Below, in pieces: positions 25,644 to 36,818 of a DNA stretch of 64,000 nt; positions within the stretch are counted from its first letter, which is position 1; each line of letters starts with the position of its first letter. Source of the stretch: Bacteroidia bacterium (GTDB lineage Bacteria > Bacteroidota > Bacteroidia > Bacteroidales > Prolixibacteraceae); NCBI GenBank assembly GCA_025358025.1, contig JANYKW010000009.1, positions 28,963 to 92,962 on the forward strand, read 5' to 3'. The translations under genes and the position numbers were made by a program. The notes beneath the pieces were generated by a model that saw only the letters and a list, made by a program, of their open reading frames with translations, did no database searches and was not told the DNA's origin.

Positions 25644-27050
25644 ATGGAAAAAGTATACGATATTATCATAGTAGGAGCAGGTCCGGCTGGTATTTTCACA
25701 GCTTATGAGCTCACAAGGGAACATCCTGATTTGAGCATTCTCATGCTTGAAAAGGGTAGGGACATATACCAAAGAAAATGTCCCAAGCATACCAATGGCG
25801 GTACCTGTGTGCATTGCAAACCCTGCTCGATAACTACTGGTTGGGCCGGTGCAGGCGCCTTCTCGGATGGCAAGCTTTCCCTCTCACACGAAGTAGGAGG
25901 AACATTGCCTGAATATATCGGGGTGGAAGCTGCCATGGAAATGATCCGATATACCGACGATATATACCTGAAATTTGGTGCTGATACCGGAATCCATGGT
26001 CAAACGGAAACCCCGGCCATGCGTGAAATAAGAAGAAAGTCCATTGAGGCCAATCTCAAACTGGTGCAATGTCCGGTTCGACATCTGGGTACTGAAAAAA
26101 CCCAAGAACTCTACCGCACACTTTTCGAACATCTGATAGACCAAGGGGTGGAGGTTCGCTTCAATTCTCCGGTTACAGATTTTATTATTGAAAATCAAAT
26201 AGTTAAAGGTGTATTATCAGCCCATAAAACCTTTCCGGGGAAGCATATCGTGGTTGCTGTCGGGCGTGACGGATCAGACTGGCTCATGAAACAATGCGCT
26301 ATTCAATCTATTCCTGTGGAAGTAGGTATTGTGGACATTGGGGTTAGACTGGAATGCAGGAATGAAGTGATGCAGGAGATCAATGAAAATTTTTACGAAG
26401 CAAAATTGATCCATTATACGCGGACCTTCGATGACAAAGTGCGTACTTTCTGCTCCAATCCCGGCGGTTTTGTCTCTTCCGAATATTACGACAATAACCT
26501 GGCAGTCGTGAACGGTCACAGTTACAAGGATCTCAAAAGTGACAATACCAACTTTGCCTTGCTGGTCTCTCAAAAGTTTACCGAGCCCTTCAATGCTCCC
26601 ATCGAATATGGTCGCCATATCGCCAGGCTGGCCAATATGCTCACCCGGAACAAAATCATGGTTCAGCGGTTTGGAGACCTCGTCAGGGGCAGACGAACAA
26701 CCTCTGACAGGCTCTACCGTAACAACATCGTACCAACCCTCAAAGATGCTGTACCAGGCGACCTGAGCCTCGTACTACCTCACCGGATACTTTTCGATAT
26801 TATCGAGATGATCAAATCACTCGATAAAGTAAGTCCCGGACTGGCGAGCGATGAAACACTTCTTTATGGTGTCGAAGTAAAATTCTATTCCAATATTGTC
26901 AAAATTGACAAGAAATTTCAAAGCCCATCGGTAAAGAATCTATATTTTGGTGGCGATGGAGCCGGAATTACACGGGGACTTATGCAGGCATCTGTCAATG
27001 GCGTTTTAATCGCACGTGATATATTAAAAACACTAACGACAAAATCATGA
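25644..27050 (+). CDS. FAD-dependent dehydrogenase/oxidoreductase (COG2509-like)
   Basis: A 468-residue flavoprotein. The dinucleotide-binding GAGPAGIF lies at 11-18, followed by a cysteine-rich stretch [16 protein letters not shown] (about 48-63) and [15 protein letters not shown], a pattern of the uncharacterised FAD-dependent dehydrogenase family related to COG2509. A C-terminal [18 protein letters not shown] closes the FAD site. The four cysteines could bind a metal or cluster or be redox-active; this is inference. It overlaps the start of metH by four bases (ATGA), which implies co-translation, so it may supply electrons or otherwise serve cobalamin or folate metabolism, but no direct evidence shows this. 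Confidence 0.85.
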   Translation: MEKVYDIIIVGAGPAGIFTAYELTREHPDLSILMLEKGRDIYQRKCPKHTNGGTCVHCKPCSITTGWAGAGAFSDGKLSLSHEVGGTLPEYIGVEAAMEMIRYTDDIYLKFGADTGIHGQTETPAMREIRRKSIEANLKLVQCPVRHLGTEKTQELYRTLFEHLIDQGVEVRFNSPVTDFIIENQIVKGVLSAHKTFPGKHIVVAVGRDGSDWLMKQCAIQSIPVEVGIVDIGVRLECRNEVMQEINENFYEAKLIHYTRTFDDKVRTFCSNPGGFVSSEYYDNNLAVVNGHSYKDLKSDNTNFALLVSQKFTEPFNAPIEYGRHIARLANMLTRNKIMVQRFGDLVRGRRTTSDRLYRNNIVPTLKDAVPGDLSLVLPHRILFDIIEMIKSLDKVSPGLASDETLLYGVEVKFYSNIVKIDKKFQSPSVKNLYFGGDGAGITRGLMQASVNGVLIARDILKTLTTKS

Positions 27051-30000
27051 TGAAACCAGATATCCGCAAAGTATTGGAATCCAGAATTCTCGTGCTTGAC
27101 GGAGCCATGGGAACCATGATCCAGCGGTATAAATTTTCTGAAGAAGACTTTAGGGGAACCCGATTCAAAGATTGGACCTCCTCCCTGAAGGGAAATAACG
27201 ATTTGCTCTGCCTGACCAAGCCGGAGGCCATACACGAAATACATGAGGCTTTCCTGAATGCAGGTGCGGACATCCTGGAAACCAATACCTTCAATGCAAC
27301 TTCAATTTCACAAAGCGACTATGGAACCCAGGACTTTGTTCGTGAAATAAACAGGGAGGCAGCCAAAATTGCAGTGGATGCTGCTGTAAAATTTTCGACC
27401 CCTGACAAACCGAGGTATGTAGCCGGTTCTATTGGTCCCACAAACAAAACCTGTTCCATGTCGCCCGATGTCAATGACCCCGGTTACAGGGCCATCTCAT
27501 TCGCTGATTTGAAAATGTCCTACCGCGAACAGGTGGAAGGTTTGATGGAGGGCGGGGTAGATCTTTTACTGATCGAAACAATCTTCGATACCCTGAATTG
27601 CAAGGTCGCCCTGGTAGCTATCAACGAAATTTTTGAAGAACGGGCGCTGAAACTTCCCGTGATGATCTCCGGAACCATCACCGACAAAAGCGGCCGGACT
27701 CTGTCAGGCCAGACCATCGAGGCATTTCTCAATTCGGTAGCTCACATTGATCTGCTTACAATTGGTTTAAATTGCTCTTTCGGAGCAAAAGATATTCGTC
27801 CATACCTGGAAGAGCTTAGCAGAAAAGCCCCTTTTTGGGTTAGTGTCCATCCCAATGCAGGATTACCCAACCAATTCGGGGAATATGATGAATCACCCGA
27901 AACAATGAGCCTTCAGGTAGCTGAATTTACCAATAATCTGACAGTCAACATTATTGGAGGATGTTGTGGTACCACACCCGAACATATACGCGAATTGGTA
28001 AAATTGGCTGCAACGGCTATACCCCACAAGAAGGCAAAGCCGGAAAAAGCTACCCGTTTAAGCGGACTGGAGCCGCTTACCATCAATAAATTCACCAATT
28101 TCGTAAACGTTGGCGAACGTTGCAACGTGGCAGGATCGATTAAATTTGCCCGTTTGATCCGGGATGGAAAATACGAAGAGGCACTCTCCATTGCAAGGGA
28201 AATGGTGGAAGGGGGAGCGCAGATCATTGATATCAACATGGATGATGCAATGCTCGATGCAAAGAAGGAGATGGTAAGATTTCTCAATCTCATTGCCTCA
28301 GAACCGGAAATTTCAAGATTGCCTATCATGATCGACTCGTCAAAATGGGAGGTGATCGAAGCCGGCTTACAGTGCATTCAGGGAAAATCGATTGTTAATT
28401 CCATCAGCTTGAAGGAAGGGGAGGAGCAATTCATCCGCTACGCCAGGAAAATAAGAGATTATGGAGCTGCGGTGGTTGTGATGGCTTTTGATGAAAAAGG
28501 ACAGGCTACCACCTATGAAAAGAGAATCGAAATTTGTGAACGGGCATACCGGATTCTGGTTGATACAGTACATTTCCCTGCTGAAGACATCATCTTTGAT
28601 CCCAATATAATGACCATAGGCACCGGCCTGGAAGAGCACAACAACTATGCAGTTGATTTTTTCAAAACAACCACCTGGATCAGGAAACATCTTCCAAATG
28701 CCAAAGTTAGCGGTGGTATATCCAATGTATCTTTTCCCTTCAGGGGAAACAATACCATCCGCGAAGCCATTCATTCGGTATTTCTCTTCCATGCAATCAA
28801 AGCCGGACTTGATATGGGGATCGTCAATCCCGGTATGCTTCAGATTTATGACGAAATCCCTGCAGACCTGTTAAAGTATGTCGAAGATCTGGTTATGAAC
28901 AAACGACCGGATGCTACTGAACGTCTGCTGGAATTTTCAGAGAAAATTAAGCAGACTGATGAGAAACAGGAAAAAATTGAAGCCTGGAGGGAGCTTCCTC
29001 TGGCCGACAGGATCATGCATGCCATGGTAAAAGGGATCACAGACTTCATCGAAAATGATGTCAGCGATCTCATGCCATTCTACGACTCTCCCCTCAACAT
29101 CATTGAAGGACCTCTGATGGATGGGATGAACAAAGTCGGCGATCTCTTCGGAGCAGGCAAGATGTTCCTCCCACAAGTGATCAAATCGGCCAGGGTTATG
29201 AAAAAGGCTGTAGCCTGGCTTCAGCCTTACATCGAAGAGGAAAAGAAATTGCTCCCCCACAAAATCGTTGCTCGTAAAAAAATTCTCCTTGCAACAGTAA
29301 AAGGGGATGTACACGATATCGGAAAAAATATTGTAGGTGTTGTTCTCGCCTGCAACAACTACGAAGTAATCGATCTGGGAGTTATGGTTCCTTGCGAAAC
29401 AATCCTTGATACGGCGAAGAAAGAAAACGTAGATATCATCGGATTGAGTGGTCTGATTACCCCATCGCTCGAAGAGATGGTGCATGTGGCAAAGGAGATG
29501 GAAAAGAGGGGACTGAACCTGCCTTTATTGATTGGTGGGGCTACAACTTCAAAAATCCATACTGCGGTGAAAATCGCCCCGGAATACAGTAATACAACAC
29601 TCTATGTTAAGGATGCCTCCAGATCAGTCCAGGTAGTTGCTGAACTCTTATCAGGATCCCCTGCAATATTGTCTGCAACACTGGAGGAATATGAAGGATT
29701 AAGGAAAATGCATAGTGCTAAAAAACCTAAAGAATACTGGACAATTCAGGAGGCCAGGGCCAGAAATTTTAATCCCGATTTTGCCAAATATCCTATTTCT
29801 CAACCCAACTATACAGGCACCAAATACTTTATCAATTACCCGTTGGAAGAACTCCGTCCATTCATCGACTGGACGTTCTTCTTTCTTGTCTGGGAATTCA
29901 AGGGCAAATATCCTGCCATTCTGAGCGATCCTGACAAGGGGGAAGCAGCCCGACAGTTATTTGAAGAAGCTAATGAGTTTCTGGATGAAATCATAACAAA

Positions 30001-30736
30001 AAAACTCATCAGCGCCAACGGGGCAATAGGCATTTGGCCTGCCAACAGTACTGGTGACGACATCGTCCTCTACAAAGATGAGACACGGTCGCAGTTGCTT
30101 GGAAAATTCCATCAGTTGCGTCAGCAGGAGAAGAAACAGGGTCAAACAGCTTTGCTGTGTCTGAGTGATTTTGTTGCTCCAATAGAGACCGGCATTCAAG
30201 ACTACTGTGGTGCATTCGCGGTTACAGCAGGAATTGGGGTCGCTGAACTTGTTAAACAATACAAGGAGGAGAACAATGATTTTAAGGCAATCATGCTGGA
30301 AGCCCTGTCCGACAGGCTCGCCGAAGCATTTGCTGAAAAGTTGCACCAGATAGTAAGGAAGGAAACCTGGGGTTACCACAAATTTGAAGATCTCACACCC
30401 GACGAACTAATCTCCTCAAAATACCAGGGAATTCGTCCGGCACCTGGTTATCCTGCATGCCCGGAACATTCTGAAAAAGAGACCATTTTTGACCTGTTGC
30501 AGGCCAGGGAAACCACTGGAATTTCACTTACCGAGAACTATTCCATGTTTCCCAATGCTTCTGTTTGCGGAGTTTATTTTGCACATCCCCAGGCAAGGTA
30601 TTTCGGTATTGAGAAAATAGGCCGGGACCAGGTGGAGGATTATGCCGACAGAAAACAGGTAACAACCGAATTTATTGAGAAATATATCCCTTCCAATCTG
30701 AATTATGAACCTAAAAAAGGGATGAAATACCCATGA
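27047..30736 (+). CDS. metH: Cobalamin-dependent methionine synthase, full length
   Basis: A 1229-residue, four-module enzyme that transfers methyl from 5-methyltetrahydrofolate via cob(I)alamin to homocysteine. Homocysteine domain (1-330): zinc ligands Cys243 (LNCSFG), Cys306 and Cys307 ([10 protein letters not shown]). Pterin domain from about 350: [15 protein letters not shown] and a conserved [12 protein letters not shown]12 domain from about 645, with His756 in [14 protein letters not shown] as the lower cobalt ligand. AdoMet reactivation domain from about 900, with [15 protein letters not shown] near 1129. All modules are complete and the length is normal. It shares an ATGA overlap with the upstream flavoprotein. 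I see no cobalamin riboswitch upstream of the pair. Confidence 0.97.
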   Translation: MMKPDIRKVLESRILVLDGAMGTMIQRYKFSEEDFRGTRFKDWTSSLKGNNDLLCLTKPEAIHEIHEAFLNAGADILETNTFNATSISQSDYGTQDFVREINREAAKIAVDAAVKFSTPDKPRYVAGSIGPTNKTCSMSPDVNDPGYRAISFADLKMSYREQVEGLMEGGVDLLLIETIFDTLNCKVALVAINEIFEERALKLPVMISGTITDKSGRTLSGQTIEAFLNSVAHIDLLTIGLNCSFGAKDIRPYLEELSRKAPFWVSVHPNAGLPNQFGEYDESPETMSLQVAEFTNNLTVNIIGGCCGTTPEHIRELVKLAATAIPHKKAKPEKATRLSGLEPLTINKFTNFVNVGERCNVAGSIKFARLIRDGKYEEALSIAREMVEGGAQIIDINMDDAMLDAKKEMVRFLNLIASEPEISRLPIMIDSSKWEVIEAGLQCIQGKSIVNSISLKEGEEQFIRYARKIRDYGAAVVVMAFDEKGQATTYEKRIEICERAYRILVDTVHFPAEDIIFDPNIMTIGTGLEEHNNYAVDFFKTTTWIRKHLPNAKVSGGISNVSFPFRGNNTIREAIHSVFLFHAIKAGLDMGIVNPGMLQIYDEIPADLLKYVEDLVMNKRPDATERLLEFSEKIKQTDEKQEKIEAWRELPLADRIMHAMVKGITDFIENDVSDLMPFYDSPLNIIEGPLMDGMNKVGDLFGAGKMFLPQVIKSARVMKKAVAWLQPYIEEEKKLLPHKIVARKKILLATVKGDVHDIGKNIVGVVLACNNYEVIDLGVMVPCETILDTAKKENVDIIGLSGLITPSLEEMVHVAKEMEKRGLNLPLLIGGATTSKIHTAVKIAPEYSNTTLYVKDASRSVQVVAELLSGSPAILSATLEEYEGLRKMHSAKKPKEYWTIQEARARNFNPDFAKYPISQPNYTGTKYFINYPLEELRPFIDWTFFFLVWEFKGKYPAILSDPDKGEAARQLFEEANEFLDEIITKKLISANGAIGIWPANSTGDDIVLYKDETRSQLLGKFHQLRQQEKKQGQTALLCLSDFVAPIETGIQDYCGAFAVTAGIGVAELVKQYKEENNDFKAIMLEALSDRLAEAFAEKLHQIVRKETWGYHKFEDLTPDELISSKYQGIRPAPGYPACPEHSEKETIFDLLQARETTGISLTENYSMFPNASVCGVYFAHPQARYFGIEKIGRDQVEDYADRKQVTTEFIEKYIPSNLNYEPKKGMKYP

Positions 30737-30762
30737 TTTGCAAATCACCAGACACGATGATA

Positions 30763-30780
30763 ATCCGCCGGCTGGCGGAT
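30763..30780. repeat. 18-bp palindromic repeat, copy 1
   Basis: ATCCGCCGGCTGGCGGAT is a near-perfect palindrome 27 bases after the metH stop. Its reverse complement matches 48949-48966 at 17 of 18 positions. It could act as a terminator stem but has no T-tract, so a dispersed REP-like element is more likely. Confidence 0.6.
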
Positions 30781-30866
30781 AGCTATTCCATCTGACCAAT
30801 AAAAAACAAATTATTACAGATGAATCTTTCAATTCATCCCTTCGCGCAAAAACCAGAAAAAAGTGC

Positions 30867-31493
30867 CTATTTGTTAACAGCTACCAGCATAAATTTTAAG
30901 GTAAAATCATCATATATCATCTTGTCACCCAAATCCGAAAAGAAGCTTCCCGACCTGTACTTAATATCGTACTTTGTGCGGTTAACAACCATTGTACCGG
31001 TTGCAGTCAGCTTTTCTGAAGTAACTTTCACCTCCGAATCAAATTCTATGGGAGAGACAATCCCTTTGATGGTCAAATCTGCAATAAAGTGATACAGATT
31101 ACCTGATTTGGCAGTTACATTCTTAACCTCCAGGATAGCCTGAGGAAATTTAACGACGCTAAAAAAATCCTCCGATTTCAAGTGGCCTACCAAATTCTTA
31201 TTTAAACCACTTCCATCCGTGTTTACTAGGGTATTCATATCGACTGCCACTTTCCCTCCGGAGATCTTCCTTTTCTCAACCTGAATGGTACCCTCTCCAA
31301 AAGATATGGTTCCAACATGCTGACCTGTAACCTTTTTAGCCTCCCATTCCAAAGTGCTTGAAGCTATATCAATACGGTATTCCTTTGCAAAAGCCGAAAT
31401 ACCGGAGATGAGAAGTAGCGAACTTAAAAGAATTTTAGCAAAACCAGCCGATAGGCCATTGCTCTGTTTTTTATTTATGATTAATTTCTCCAT
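30867..31493 (-). CDS. YceI-family periplasmic lipid-binding-like protein
   Basis: A 208-residue protein with a long signal region (cleavage near 35, SGISAFAKEY) and a YceI beta-barrel domain. Family motifs: IDIASSTLEWEAKKVTGQHVG near 40-60, GHLKSEDFFSVVKFPQA near 103-119 and GTMVVNRTKYDIKYRSGSFF near 167. YceI proteins resemble lipocalins and bind long hydrophobic molecules such as isoprenoids. It is divergent from a Crp/Fnr regulator gene 123 bases away, a layout often meaning that the regulator controls it. Confidence 0.87.
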   Translation of the reverse strand: MEKLIINKKQSNGLSAGFAKILLSSLLLISGISAFAKEYRIDIASSTLEWEAKKVTGQHVGTISFGEGTIQVEKRKISGGKVAVDMNTLVNTDGSGLNKNLVGHLKSEDFFSVVKFPQAILEVKNVTAKSGNLYHFIADLTIKGIVSPIEFDSEVKVTSEKLTATGTMVVNRTKYDIKYRSGSFFSDLGDKMIYDDFTLKFMLVAVNK

Positions 31494-31575
31494 GCTATAT
31501 TTAATTTCTGAGAGTTTACGGTTGCAATGAAATATAGTTTCAACAACAGGGATAGGTAGTTACAAGCTAAAATCG

Positions 31576-31583
31576 TATATTTG
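31576..31583 (+). promoter_or_regulatory. Candidate -7 promoter element TATATTTG
   Basis: TATATTTG fits TAnnTTTG and lies 33 bases before the ATG of the Crp/Fnr gene. No TTTG at about -33 was seen. Confidence 0.35.
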
Positions 31584-31616
31584 GACCCAAATTAAAAGTC
31601 ACTCTAATTTTATAGA

Positions 31617-32321
31617 ATGAAGAACAACAATAACTTAACAGAAGACATTAGTCTGACCGGTTTTCGTTTTTTTCAGTCTTTGTCTGAAGAAGAGATGAAA
31701 AGTCTCAACAACGAAAAAGTATGCTCTACATACAAAAAAGGAAGTGTCCTGTACAAGGAAGGAAGTCGCCTGACAGGCTTTTATTGCATCACAGGTGGGA
31801 TTGTCAAGATATATAAGACAGGTAATGACGGGAAGGAACAAATTATCCGATTTGCAAAAAAAGGCGATATCATTGCCTATCGTTCCCTTTTAAGTCAGGA
31901 ATCAGCCTGTACTTCAGCCAAAACCATCGAAGATTCCACTTTGTGCCATATCCCTTACAAAACGTTACTGGGCCTGATAGAAAGAAACTGGAAATTCTCG
32001 CTGGCTATGCTTAAAATCGTATGCGCAGAGCTGAAAGAAGCCAATGACTATATCACCGATATCGCTCAAAAAACTGTCAGGGAAAGGCTTGCAGAAGTAC
32101 TTTTGTTACTCAGGCAGGAATTTGACCTGGATGCAGAAAAAACATTGCAGATTTCGCTGACAAGGGAAGAACTCGCTAACATGGTTGGGACAGCAACTGA
32201 ATCCATTATTCGACTTTTATCTGAATTTAAACAGGATAGGCTGATCGATCTTCAAGGTCGTAAAATCAGGATTATTAACATACAGGCACTTACCAAAGTG
32301 GCCAACCTTACCAAGTACTGA
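31617..32321 (+). CDS. Crp/Fnr-family transcriptional regulator
   Basis: A 234-residue regulator. Residues about 14-125 form the cyclic-nucleotide-binding-like sensor domain (KGSVLYKEGSRLTGFYCITGG), and about 150-215 the winged helix with recognition helix TREELANMVGTATESIIRLLSEF. Cysteines at 36, 57, 100 and 111 are scattered rather than arranged like the Fe-S ligands of Fnr, so the signal is unknown. It is transcribed away from the YceI gene and three bases from the stop of the opposite-strand EnvC-like gene. Oxygen or nitrosative stress sensing is common in this group in the phylum but is not shown here. Confidence 0.88.
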   Translation: MKNNNNLTEDISLTGFRFFQSLSEEEMKSLNNEKVCSTYKKGSVLYKEGSRLTGFYCITGGIVKIYKTGNDGKEQIIRFAKKGDIIAYRSLLSQESACTSAKTIEDSTLCHIPYKTLLGLIERNWKFSLAMLKIVCAELKEANDYITDIAQKTVRERLAEVLLLLRQEFDLDAEKTLQISLTREELANMVGTATESIIRLLSEFKQDRLIDLQGRKIRIINIQALTKVANLTKY

Positions 32322-32324
32322 TCC

Positions 32325-33551
32325 TTACATGCTGATCCACTTTTCGGGATCCTGTTTGTTGTTCTCATACCAAAGCTGAAACTTTAAAACAGTTTTGTTG
32401 TCATCTTCTGAATCCGTGAAGATGGTGCCAATCTCCTGCTTGGTATCCACTTTCTGCCCCACCTGAACAGAGACACTGGATAGATTGGAATAAACAGTCA
32501 GGTAACTGCCGTGTCTTAAAATAATGGCCATATTACCGCCAATATTTTGTAATACCTTGGAAACCTCTCCCTTGAAAACTGCCCGGGCCTTTGCTCCTGA
32601 CTGGGTCGCAATATCAATTCCTGAGTTTCTTCTGATCACATGCTTTAAAACAAGATCCGGGTGCTCCCCAAAATGGTCAGTAATCAAACCTCGTTGCAAA
32701 GGCCAGGGCAATTTGCCTTTGTTCATGGAAAAATCATCAGACAAATTCTTATATTCAGGAGATAGTTTGACCTCGGGTGTTTTAGCTGCTTTTGAACTCT
32801 TGGTAACTTTTGGTGTTGCTTTTCTGGCCTCTTCGGCAATACTCCGTTCAATCTCCTGCTCAAGTTTCATTGCAATCCTTTGCTGATTCTCAAGTTTTTT
32901 CCTTAGCTCCTTTTCCTTCTTTTGCAATTGAACATAGTACTCCTTCTGGTCGGCTTTTTGCTTCTCATACTTATCTGACTGACTGATTTTTGAAGAAAGA
33001 AGTTGCTGCTTGTCCGATTTCCTTGAATTCAGATCCTCTACCAGCCGAGCTAATTTTTCTCTAAGTTCCGAAATCTCTCCGGCTTGTGTTCTGCGATAAT
33101 CAGCATATTGTTTCAAATAAGTAAAACGCTTATAAGCCTGATTAAAATCATCTGCGGACAGTAAAAATAAAAACTGGTTGTTCATATCCTGATTTCTCCG
33201 GGCATATCTTATCATGCCTGCATATCGGTCCTTTATCAGATTAAGATCCGCGCTGAGTGAATCAATATTGTTTGAACTCCTGATGATGGTCGAATCCAGA
33301 TAGGTTAATTCGGAATTAATATTCGATATCAGACTTTCCTGCAAACGAATCTTGCGTTCGAGTATCGTAAGCCGGCTGACTGATGTTTTTGCATTTTGAT
33401 TGGTCTCTTTCAATAAATTGTTGATATACTCAATCTCCTGACTAGTTTTTTCCTTTTCCTTTCGTAAATCATTGATCGATTGAGAATAAGAAGAAAATCC
33501 TAACATCAGAAAAAAAAATGCAACTCCTATTTTTTTTATACCATCTGCCAT
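32325..33551 (-). CDS. EnvC-like murein hydrolase activator with degenerate M23 domain
   Basis: A 408-residue exported protein (signal peptide ending near SSYSQS; ATG at 33551 chosen over an in-frame GTG three bases upstream). Residues about 25-250 are long coiled coils rich in Lys, Glu and Gln. About 285-408 is a LytM/M23 domain. The catalytic zinc residues are replaced: RRNSGIDI has Asn-Ser where H-x-G-x-D is expected, the HxH region reads YSNL, and the last His is Gln in KFQLWYEN. It should therefore activate amidases rather than cut peptidoglycan itself, as EnvC does in septum splitting. It is the last gene of the dut-TPR-DUF4292-envC operon. Confidence 0.87.
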   Translation of the reverse strand: MADGIKKIGVAFFFLMLGFSSYSQSINDLRKEKEKTSQEIEYINNLLKETNQNAKTSVSRLTILERKIRLQESLISNINSELTYLDSTIIRSSNNIDSLSADLNLIKDRYAGMIRYARRNQDMNNQFLFLLSADDFNQAYKRFTYLKQYADYRRTQAGEISELREKLARLVEDLNSRKSDKQQLLSSKISQSDKYEKQKADQKEYYVQLQKKEKELRKKLENQQRIAMKLEQEIERSIAEEARKATPKVTKSSKAAKTPEVKLSPEYKNLSDDFSMNKGKLPWPLQRGLITDHFGEHPDLVLKHVIRRNSGIDIATQSGAKARAVFKGEVSKVLQNIGGNMAIILRHGSYLTVYSNLSSVSVQVGQKVDTKQEIGTIFTDSEDDNKTVLKFQLWYENNKQDPEKWISM

Positions 33552-33566
33552 CACATCATTGTCAAG

Positions 33567-34436
33567 TCAATTATTATTCTTTTTCAATGCTTCCCTCTTA
33601 TATTTTGAAGGAATACTGAATCCAAAATCAATTTCATCGTCTATCGAAACTTTCGACAATTCAACCTCTATGTCTAATTTTTCCCTCCCGGATAACGAAA
33701 GATGAATTTTGCCAGGGAACCATTTTACCCCTACAGGTTGAAAGGCAGAAAACTCAATGGTAATGATCCGGTCTGAACTAAGATCATGAAAAATCTCCTT
33801 CCTTACAACAAAAATATCAGGATCAACAAAAATATCCTGCTTTACCATATGCTGTTCATCTTTTCTTTGCATGAAACGTTCGTACCTACCTTCATTGGCT
33901 TCAAATTTTCTGAATCTTCGCTCCCTGACCGAGGATATTTTATACATATTTTCCTCAATATCACATACATAATCCTTAAACTGATTCTCTTTTTGATCTG
34001 GTTTTAAGGATTGCATCTGATTACTTAGTATAGCTTGTATTGTTTGATAATCAATATCATAACCTATATAATCACTGATTTGTTGTATCAGGCCAGACAT
34101 CACAACTTTGTCAATATGGTAGACAATCCTAAAAGAATCAGTACCAAGTTCAAGCTTACCAACGGGGACAGTCAGCTTTTGGGCAGAAACTTGTATGATA
34201 CTGTCCTTTTTAAGTTTATACATACCTCTGATACTGACTACTCTATTATCATTATTAAGGGTTAAACTGACCTTTTTTACCCACAGTGTGCTGAATTTAA
34301 GTTCATTTTCATTTACCATCCTAACAACACGCTTAACACCGATTGGTTTTAATTTCTTCTCAATAACAACCTTTTCGGTGTTTTTACATCCTGCCAACAG
34401 GAAAAGGATGATCCCCAAATAGCTAAAAAATTTCAT
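33567..34436 (-). CDS. DUF4292 lipoprotein
   Basis: A 289-residue lipoprotein with lipobox LLAGC (Cys17). The body matches the DUF4292 family of the phylum: repeated beta-strand text such as RVVSIRGMYKLKKDSIIQVSA near 65-85, FRIVYHIDKVV near 102 and a C-terminal GVKWFPGKIHLSLSG. The pattern resembles outer-membrane lipoprotein carriers related to LolA/LolB, but function is unproven. It overlaps the TPR gene upstream by four bases and precedes the EnvC-like gene by 12, an arrangement I remember as conserved in Bacteroidota, pointing to cell-envelope assembly. Confidence 0.82.
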   Translation of the reverse strand: MKFFSYLGIILFLLAGCKNTEKVVIEKKLKPIGVKRVVRMVNENELKFSTLWVKKVSLTLNNDNRVVSIRGMYKLKKDSIIQVSAQKLTVPVGKLELGTDSFRIVYHIDKVVMSGLIQQISDYIGYDIDYQTIQAILSNQMQSLKPDQKENQFKDYVCDIEENMYKISSVRERRFRKFEANEGRYERFMQRKDEQHMVKQDIFVDPDIFVVRKEIFHDLSSDRIITIEFSAFQPVGVKWFPGKIHLSLSGREKLDIEVELSKVSIDDEIDFGFSIPSKYKREALKKNNN

Positions 34437-36217
34437 TCTTCAATTGATTCATAGTAAGTTGAAGTATTTATTTTCTTCGGTAAGACCTTTGACGTATTGC
34501 CCATTTTCAAAGACTTCTCCCACTGTTTTACTGCCTGATCTTTTTCGTTCAGAAAGTACAGTATATCCCCGTAATGTTCAATCAACACAGGATTTTCCTC
34601 AGTACTGTTTGACAAAGCCGATTCCATATAAAATTTTGCCAGCTGAAAATCTTTCTTTTTGAACAATACCCATGCATAGGTATCAAGATAGGTGGAACTG
34701 TTTGGATTATTCTGTACCACCATGCTGCTCAATTTCTCTGCAACATCCAATTTAATGGACCTAAGTGACAAATAATAGGCATAATTGTTCATTGCCAGAT
34801 AGTTCTGCGGATCAATCTTTACAACTTTATCAAACCAACTGTACGCTTCATCATATTTTTTCAGCTTGTAACAGGCTTCGGCACGGTAGGTATAAACCTG
34901 CGAAAGTACCTGATTGTTGTTGGTTGCATTCACCTCTGCCGAATCAAGAACTGCAAAAACCTCCTGATAATCTCCCATCTGAATCAAAGCAACAGCATGC
35001 AGAATATACAAAAGAGGTTGTTCTGAAAAATATTTGATGGCTGTTTTACTGTCACTGTTCAATGATTTCCAGTCCGACAAATCATTGTCAATAAACAGCA
35101 ACCGCTCCCAGTAGGCATAATTTCCCTTGTTTATTTCAACCACAAGCCTTAATTGTTCACGAGCCAGGCTATTTTGTTTTTTGGCAAGATAATAATCTGA
35201 AAGAAAAGCTCTTGGACGTTCATCATCTACATATATATCAATCAGAATATTGATTAGTTCCAATTGTTGTGCATCCGATAGCCGATGATCTTCTGCCTGT
35301 GCCATTAACATGTACATTTGAATTTTGGATTCCAAATCCAGCGAGGTATTCACAAAACCAAGTTCCAAATGTTCATAAGACTTGCCATAATCTCGAGCAA
35401 CCCTGTAATAATTGGAAAGTGAAAACTGTATAAAACCATCATCCGGTTTGTTTTGCAAAACTTTGTTGTAATATTCCAAAGATTTATCCATCACACTGTC
35501 AGCCAAATACATATCGGCCAGCAGACCAAGATATTTTGACTCGCCTGGAAATTTGGAAGTCAGCTTTTCAATCTCCTGATAGGCCTCCTTTTTTTTCCAC
35601 TGTTTGATAAATATGCCCTGTTTACCTAGAGATACCTGCTCTGTAACTCCCCATTTTTTTTCAAGCTCATTGTAACAGGCAAGTGCCTCTTCCTGTTTCC
35701 CGGCCATATTGAACATCTCCGCACGAAATACCGGATAATCCGTATTTTCAGGATCCAATACCGACAAGGAACCAAAAGTAGCTGCAGCTTTTTCAAACAA
35801 CTTATTCTGCTGATAAATTTTAGCCAGTAAAATCTGATAATATTGATTTTTAGGGGCTATTGAAACAGCCCTCTCCAGCATCATCATTGAACTTTGGAAG
35901 TCACCCCTTAAGAGGTGAATGTTGGCAATTTCGTACATTGAAGTGGAGGAATAAGGATCCATTTCAAGGCACCTGGAAAATATCTTGATAGCTTCCTCTG
36001 GATTACCAATCGTTCTTTGCTTGATGCCTTCAATAAACAGATATTGAAATTGTTGCTTTTGGTCATCTGTCAGCAGTGAAAGACTTGAACTCTCTTCCTC
36101 TGGTTGTACCTGTTTAACTGCTTGTTGCGGAACCTTGCAGGAAAATAAAAGAAAAATGAGGATGAAGACACCCCAATATTTAGATAGATTTTTGATCATG
36201 TCCTTAATTTTAGGCAT
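34433..36217 (-). CDS. TPR-repeat lipoprotein
   Basis: A 594-residue protein with an N-terminal hydrophobic segment ending FLLFSCKVP (likely lipidated Cys; ATG at 36199 is an alternative start that gives a more normal signal). The rest is tetratricopeptide repeats: clear 34-residue units such as GNPEEAIKIFSRCLEMDP near 55, GDFQSSMMMLERAVSIAPKN near 88 and KYDEAYSWFDKVVKIDPQNY near 465. TPR arrays bind other proteins. The operon with dut, DUF4292 and EnvC-like genes suggests a scaffold in the envelope. It starts four bases after the dut stop. Confidence 0.87.
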   Translation of the reverse strand: MPKIKDMIKNLSKYWGVFILIFLLFSCKVPQQAVKQVQPEEESSSLSLLTDDQKQQFQYLFIEGIKQRTIGNPEEAIKIFSRCLEMDPYSSTSMYEIANIHLLRGDFQSSMMMLERAVSIAPKNQYYQILLAKIYQQNKLFEKAAATFGSLSVLDPENTDYPVFRAEMFNMAGKQEEALACYNELEKKWGVTEQVSLGKQGIFIKQWKKKEAYQEIEKLTSKFPGESKYLGLLADMYLADSVMDKSLEYYNKVLQNKPDDGFIQFSLSNYYRVARDYGKSYEHLELGFVNTSLDLESKIQMYMLMAQAEDHRLSDAQQLELINILIDIYVDDERPRAFLSDYYLAKKQNSLAREQLRLVVEINKGNYAYWERLLFIDNDLSDWKSLNSDSKTAIKYFSEQPLLYILHAVALIQMGDYQEVFAVLDSAEVNATNNNQVLSQVYTYRAEACYKLKKYDEAYSWFDKVVKIDPQNYLAMNNYAYYLSLRSIKLDVAEKLSSMVVQNNPNSSTYLDTYAWVLFKKKDFQLAKFYMESALSNSTEENPVLIEHYGDILYFLNEKDQAVKQWEKSLKMGNTSKVLPKKINTSTYYESIEE

Positions 36218-36220
36218 AGG

Positions 36221-36655
36221 TTAATGCTTGCCTGTATGTCCGAAACCACCTTCTCCACGTTCACTTTCATCCAGCTGGACTACCTCTTCCCATTCAACCT
36301 GATTGTATGAAGATATAATCATCTGGGCAATCCTTTCACCGCTGTTAACCGTGAAATCTTCCCGGGATAAATTGATGAGAATAATCTTGATCTCTCCGCG
36401 GTAGTCGGCATCAATGGTTCCGGGAGAATTAAGAACAGTGATTCCTTTGTTAATGGCCAATCCGCTTCTCGGACGAATTTGAGCCTCATATCCATCAGGC
36501 AGATGGATAAAAAGTCCGGTAGGTATTAATTTTCTTTCCAAAGATTTAATCACCACGGGTTCAGCCAGATCAGCCCGAAGATCCATTCCTGCAGATTTTT
36601 CAGTGCTGTAATACGGTATACTATTTTTTGACTTGTTGACTATATTAACTTTCAT
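36221..36655 (-). CDS. dut: dUTP diphosphatase
   Basis: A 144-residue enzyme with all five motifs of trimeric dUTPases: SAGMDLRAD (21-29), PRSGLA (about 62-67), [11 protein letters not shown] with the catalytic Asp (about 79-89), GERIAQMII (about 105-113) and the Arg/Gly-rich C-terminal arm [11 protein letters not shown]. It splits dUTP to dUMP and pyrophosphate, keeping uracil out of DNA and feeding dTMP synthesis. It is first in an operon with three envelope genes; 163 bases of AT-rich sequence separate it from the upstream flippase gene, where I see no clear promoter. Confidence 0.96.
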   Translation of the reverse strand: MKVNIVNKSKNSIPYYSTEKSAGMDLRADLAEPVVIKSLERKLIPTGLFIHLPDGYEAQIRPRSGLAINKGITVLNSPGTIDADYRGEIKIILINLSREDFTVNSGERIAQMIISSYNQVEWEEVVQLDESERGEGGFGHTGKH

Positions 36656-36818
36656 TTTGTTAAATATGATCGATTTTGTTCATTTATTAATAATAAAATC
36701 TCAATTCCCTGACTAAAATCTTCTCACAGAGGTATATAATCCATATGAAACCCCACGAAACATGCAATGTATTATCCTCCTTTCCTAATCTGCAAAGATA
36801 AGAAACATATTTGCCTCA

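Noticed and set aside
25933..26618. Minus-strand ORFs inside the flavoprotein gene.
   Set aside because: They are antisense shadows; the plus frame has full FAD-binding motifs at both ends.
30737..30866. A cobalamin riboswitch or other structured RNA around metH.
   Set aside because: No B12-box-like sequence was seen upstream of the flavoprotein-metH pair or downstream of it; only the short palindrome is present.
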